Positions 19,761 through 22,958 of a stretch of DNA of 22,958 nt are shown piece after piece. Position 1 is the first letter of the stretch; every line of letters begins with the position of its first letter. The notes below the pieces were generated by a model, which saw nothing but the letters and a program-made list of their open reading frames with translations, was not told where the DNA came from and did no database searches. The translations under genes and the position numbers were made by a program. This DNA is from a virus, in the IMG/VR virus record IMGVR_UViG_3300005347_000015, positions 1-22,958 of that record, one strand, 5' to 3'.

Positions 19761-22601
19761 ATGGCGCGCATCCGCATTTCCGATATGACGGCAGGGACGC
19801 TGCCGATCGCCAGCTCGTCGCTGATCGAGGCGTCCGTCGTCAACGGCACGGCGCCGAGCGGCTACGATACCCGTCGCTACACGATCGCCGAGGTGCTGTC
19901 GCAGTCGGTCAACCAAACGATCACGATCTCAGGCGATGTCACTGGGAGTGGCACGACCGCAATCACGGCGACAGTGACGCGCCTTCAGGGCCAGGCGGTG
20001 TCTGCAACGCCGCCCACAGGGACACAAGTCCTCCAGTGGAATGGATCGGCGTGGACGCCCACGACGCTCTCCGCTGGCGGCGGCGGCCTCAGTGGCATGA
20101 CCGCGGGTCAGATACCGATCGCGGCCACGGCCTCGACTGTCACCAGCAGCGGTAATTTGTCGGGCGATGTCACGACAAGCAACTCGTTGGCAACGACGAT
20201 TGTGGCAGACGCGGTGACGACTGCAAAGATCGCCGCCGGCAATGTCACCTATCCAAAAATTCAAAATGTCGCGGGATCTCGCCTCCTGGGCAATCCCACT
20301 GGCAGCGCCGCAGCGCCTGCCGAGATTACGCTCGGGACGGGGCTGAGCTTCACTGGCTCGACCCTCAATGCCGCGGGCGGCGCTGGAGATCCGTACTTCG
20401 GCAATGTTGTCCTGCTGTGCCATTTTGACGGCGCTAACGGAGAGAATACTCACCCTGACAGCTCGTCGTTTCATCGCACCGTTACCGGCACGACCGGCTA
20501 TGTATTAACTACGTCCGAATTTAAGTTCGGTAATGCGTCGTTACAGTGCCCGAACTCCACCGGCTCTGCCGGTACCCCCGATAACGCTGCCTGGGATTTT
20601 GGCGCCGGCGAGTTCACGGTCGAATTGTGGGTGCGGCGCACCAGCACCGGGACTGACGCGCTTATCGGGCAATTCTCGAATCCGGCCAATGTCGGTTGGA
20701 GCATCAGGTCTGACACCACGACCAACAGTTTACAGTTTTTATATAGCACAGACGGCACTACGTTCTCGACTGTCAGTGCTACTTACACGCTGCCTCTTAA
20801 TACTTGGGTACACGTCGCCGCCGATCGCGATGCCCTCAATGTATTGCGACTTTATGCCGATGGCGTCGTCATCGCATCGGCTACAGCCGCAGTAACATTT
20901 TGGAACACGACGGTGTTGCTGATGATCGGTTCCGACAGCACCGCGCGACCTTTTGGCGGTCAGATCGACGAAGTTCGCATAACCAAAGGCGTGGCCCGCT
21001 ACGCCGGCGCGTTTACGCCGCCGACCGCAGCGTTCCCTGATTTCTTAGGGGCCGGGACAATCACTGGAGTGACTGCCGGGACAGGTCTTACCGGCGGCGG
21101 CAAGACAGGCATCGTCACGCTCAATCTGGCGCCTATTACGGCAGCGCGGCTCCTCGGCAATCCGACCGGGTCGGCGGCGGCCCCGAGCGAGATCACGCTG
21201 GGGACGGGGCTGAGCTTCACTGGCACGACGCTCAATGCGACAGGCGGAGGCACAACCCCGACCGTAACGACCAAAACAGCCAACTACACGGTCCAGGCGT
21301 CTGATCTGGGCAACACCCTGATCTTAGGTGGCACCAATCCCGCGCTAACCTTGCCAGCCGGTATCTTCACGCCCGGCAAGACGCTTACCCTGCTGGTTAC
21401 GGCTACATTTGCTTGGTCGATTACTAACTCGACCGGTCTGACGATCGTTGGCCATAATACATCGACTATGCCAACTGGTACATCCGCCACTCTTGTCGCC
21501 AATGCAGACGGTACAACGCTCAATTTTATCCCCGGTATGCAGGCTCCATCGGCTTCGTCGCTTGGAGGGGTAAATTCAATAAGTGCTACTACAAACAGGT
21601 TTCTTACCGCACTTAGTGGGCAAGGTGTTTTTGCGACAGCTCAGCCCGCCTTCTCCGGCATCACCGGCACCGCAACAATCGCGCAGGGCGGCACCGGGCA
21701 AACGACGGCAGCGGCGGCATTGACCGCGCTGGGGGGACTACCTCTCGCGGGCGGCACGCTGACCGGCGCCCTCACGATTGCGCCGCCGAGCGGATGGAGT
21801 ACTTTTGCGCTTAATAAGACCGCTGGCAGCAACGCAAACAATCTTGTTGGGTCTGTTGCCTCGTTGGGCCGCTGGGACATTTTGCTCGGGGACAACACTG
21901 CCGAGAGTGGTGGCGGAACGAACAGCGGCAGTGACTTTTCGATTAGCCGGTACACCGACGCCGGTACGTGGAACGGCAACGTGCTGGCGATCAACCGCGC
22001 CACCGGCAATGCCACGTTCAGCGGCACCATCACCGCTACGGCTATAACGCGCCCGGCAGGCACCGACAATTTTAATATATCGACGGCCGCGGGCGGCAAC
22101 CTCAACCAGATCGGGCTGCTGGCCGCGACGACCTACACTAACGGTGCCCTTACAGTGTACGGCGCCCAGCAGAACTACGCTGGCATCGTCGTAGGCAACC
22201 CGACTGGCGGCAACAAGGGCGCGGACACCCTCAACGCGTTCGCCGTCTATGCCAACAACGTCCTCTTAACATCCGACGCCCGGCACAAGGAGGACGTGGA
22301 ACCGCTGCCGGAGGGCTGCCTGGAGCTGGTGCGGGCGATCGAGCCGAAACGGTTCAAGTTCCGCAAACCGGAGCCTCCGACCGCACCGGAGGGAATGCCG
22401 AAGCCGCCACCCATACCGTTTGAGCCGCGCACGCAGTGGGGGTTCCTGGCGCAGGATTTTGCAAAGGTCATGGACACGGCGGTGGTCACCGACAAGGAAG
22501 GCAACCATGCGCTGGGGGTCAGTGACCTGATCGCGACCCTTTGGTCCGCGGTTCGGGAGCTATCGAACGAGGTCGCCGAGTTGAAGGGGAAGCGGCGGTG
22601 A
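19761..22601 (+). CDS. Tail fibre 2 with LamG domain and C-terminal S74 chaperone domain
   Basis: A 946-residue fibre. Its first 40 residues (MARIRISDMTAGTLPIASSS, then IEASVV and SGYDTRRYTI) resemble fibre 1 and should anchor it. Residues 209-428 form a LamG/concanavalin-like domain (LLCHFDGANG, FGNASLQCP, FTVELWVRRT, WVHVAADRD, FGGQIDEVRITKGVARYAGA), probably sugar-binding. It is bounded by two copies of a 34-residue segment starting RLLGNPTGS. Then come shaft repeats such as GTATIAQGGTGQTTAAAALT, typical of phage fibres. Residues 838-946 are an S74 domain: TSDARHKEDV with S838/K843 at the right spacing but His where Leu is usual, then WGFLAQDFAKV. A coiled coil closes the protein. GAGG precedes the ATG; the stop overlaps the next gene (GTGA). 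Confidence 0.88.
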   Translation: MARIRISDMTAGTLPIASSSLIEASVVNGTAPSGYDTRRYTIAEVLSQSVNQTITISGDVTGSGTTAITATVTRLQGQAVSATPPTGTQVLQWNGSAWTPTTLSAGGGGLSGMTAGQIPIAATASTVTSSGNLSGDVTTSNSLATTIVADAVTTAKIAAGNVTYPKIQNVAGSRLLGNPTGSAAAPAEITLGTGLSFTGSTLNAAGGAGDPYFGNVVLLCHFDGANGENTHPDSSSFHRTVTGTTGYVLTTSEFKFGNASLQCPNSTGSAGTPDNAAWDFGAGEFTVELWVRRTSTGTDALIGQFSNPANVGWSIRSDTTTNSLQFLYSTDGTTFSTVSATYTLPLNTWVHVAADRDALNVLRLYADGVVIASATAAVTFWNTTVLLMIGSDSTARPFGGQIDEVRITKGVARYAGAFTPPTAAFPDFLGAGTITGVTAGTGLTGGGKTGIVTLNLAPITAARLLGNPTGSAAAPSEITLGTGLSFTGTTLNATGGGTTPTVTTKTANYTVQASDLGNTLILGGTNPALTLPAGIFTPGKTLTLLVTATFAWSITNSTGLTIVGHNTSTMPTGTSATLVANADGTTLNFIPGMQAPSASSLGGVNSISATTNRFLTALSGQGVFATAQPAFSGITGTATIAQGGTGQTTAAAALTALGGLPLAGGTLTGALTIAPPSGWSTFALNKTAGSNANNLVGSVASLGRWDILLGDNTAESGGGTNSGSDFSISRYTDAGTWNGNVLAINRATGNATFSGTITATAITRPAGTDNFNISTAAGGNLNQIGLLAATTYTNGALTVYGAQQNYAGIVVGNPTGGNKGADTLNAFAVYANNVLLTSDARHKEDVEPLPEGCLELVRAIEPKRFKFRKPEPPTAPEGMPKPPPIPFEPRTQWGFLAQDFAKVMDTAVVTDKEGNHALGVSDLIATLWSAVRELSNEVAELKGKRR
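20280..20381 (+). repeat. Direct repeat copy 1 flanking the LamG module
   Basis: Encodes residues 174-207 of fibre 2, starting RLLGNPTGSAAAP. It matches the copy at 21147 at all but four of 34 residues, including an exact 24-base run at 20334-20357 that corresponds to 21201-21224. It lies immediately before the LamG-like domain. Confidence 0.85.
21147..21248 (+). repeat. Direct repeat copy 2 flanking the LamG module
   Basis: Encodes residues 463-496 of fibre 2 and repeats the segment at 20280 with an offset of 867 bases. It follows the LamG domain after a short Gly/Thr-rich linker (GVTAGTGLTGGGKTGIVTL). Together the copies frame the LamG domain as a removable module. Confidence 0.85.
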
Positions 22602-22840
22602 GTCTCATGCTCATCGCGGGGATGTTCCTGGTGATACTGCACAGGGCTGATGGCGGAGAGGTTGCTGTGTCGTCTTCGCATATCACCTCTATGCACTCGC
22701 GGGCGCCGGCCACCGGGCAAAACAAATTGGTCACTGGGGAAGCGCGCTGCATCGTCTGGCTCGCCGATGGGAAACAATTGTCGGTGCTGGAGTCGTGCGA
22801 TGTCGTCCAAAAACTAATGAACGAGGCGGCGAACAAATGA
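22598..22840 (+). CDS. Small FlbD-like protein
   Basis: An 80-residue protein starting at GTG 22598, which overlaps the fibre stop (GTGA), with AAGGGGA seven bases upstream. ATG 22607 in frame is a possible alternative. The open frame begins further back, but that part shadows the fibre gene. A hydrophobic N-terminus (LMLIAGMFLVILHRADGGEV) leads into a small beta fold: VAVSSSHITSMHS, CIVWLADGKQLSVLESCDVV. The pattern DG-x-V-v, I-s, G, cIv-l-DGk-xsV-EscdeV-kl is like FlbD-type small proteins and short proteins I recall in rhizobial genomes and their phages. Function unknown. The stop overlaps the next start (ATGA). Confidence 0.65.
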   Translation: MSLMLIAGMFLVILHRADGGEVAVSSSHITSMHSRAPATGQNKLVTGEARCIVWLADGKQLSVLESCDVVQKLMNEAANK

Positions 22841-22958
22841 ACGAAGATATGACCGATCACGAGCAACAGATCCGCCAGCGCGCCCACCGGCTGTGGGAGG
22901 AGGCCGGCTGCCCGGAGGGCCGCGACGAGGAGTTCTGGCACGCTGCCGAGCGGGCGAT
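22837..22958 (+). CDS. DUF2934-like protein (partial, runs off the window)
   Basis: The first 40 codons of a gene starting at ATG 22837 in an ATGA overlap with the gene before. It contains IRQRAHRLWEEAGCPEGRDE followed by EFWHAAER. The pattern I-R-x-RA-x-x-LWE-x-AG-x-PEGRDE-x-xW-x-AE is the DUF2934 signature. DUF2934 proteins are short, of unknown function, and frequent in alphaproteobacteria, above all rhizobia. A copy in a phage late operon hints at that host group. The 3' end is not in the window. Confidence 0.82.
   Translation, partial: MNEDMTDHEQQIRQRAHRLWEEAGCPEGRDEEFWHAAERA

Noticed and set aside
1-22958. Integrase, attachment sites, tRNA genes, defence genes, anti-CRISPR genes
   Set aside because: I looked for them on both strands and saw no convincing example, so the lysogenic state cannot be judged from this window.

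Overview
The window is the virion-structure half of a tailed, podovirus-like phage or prophage with high-GC DNA. Almost every gene lies on the + strand, and neighbours are packed with ATGA, TGATG or GTGA stop/start overlaps. The host is probably an alphaproteobacterium, perhaps a rhizobial relative. That is an inference from the high GC, the codon use and a DUF2934-type protein at the right end. No integrase, repressor, terminase, polymerase or host chromosomal gene is visible, so a free phage and a prophage cannot be told apart here.

Layout. 1-292: end of a collagen-like protein and a small coiled-coil protein. 292-4744: head module, with a P22-type portal, a small helical protein, an acidic scaffold and a major capsid protein of the SU10/DUF5309 type. 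4745-5933: a pair of competing hairpins, a small conserved phage protein, and an endonuclease VII-type HNH gene with what looks like its own promoter. 5923-9448: neck and tail, with an SU10-type adaptor, an unknown protein, a large nozzle/hub-like protein, a short beta-rich protein and a GNAT-like protein. 9453-15440: three large Ala/Gly/Pro-rich proteins, probably the internal or ejection proteins; one has an 18-residue repeat along much of its length and another carries a lysozyme-like transglycosylase domain. 15455-15856: a small virion protein. 15797-16561: a second, unrelated HNH gene on the - strand, the only convincing reverse gene. 16689-22601: two long tail fibres, both ending in self-cleaving S74 chaperone domains and sharing a similar N-terminus, with three small genes between them. 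22598-22958: a small FlbD-like protein and the start of a DUF2934 protein.

How it fits together. Portal, scaffold and capsid protein build the head. Adaptor and nozzle make the short tail. The three internal proteins probably leave the head with the DNA, and the transglycosylase would open the cell wall. The two fibres, anchored by their common N-terminus, would bind the host. The two HNH genes look like independent mobile intruders in the late operon.

I see no wholly new defence or mobile system. The most unusual items are the 18-residue repeat protein, the competing hairpins after the capsid gene, a ribosome-site-hiding hairpin before the nozzle gene, the LamG module bounded by a duplicated segment in fibre 2, and the paired fibres with one shared anchor.
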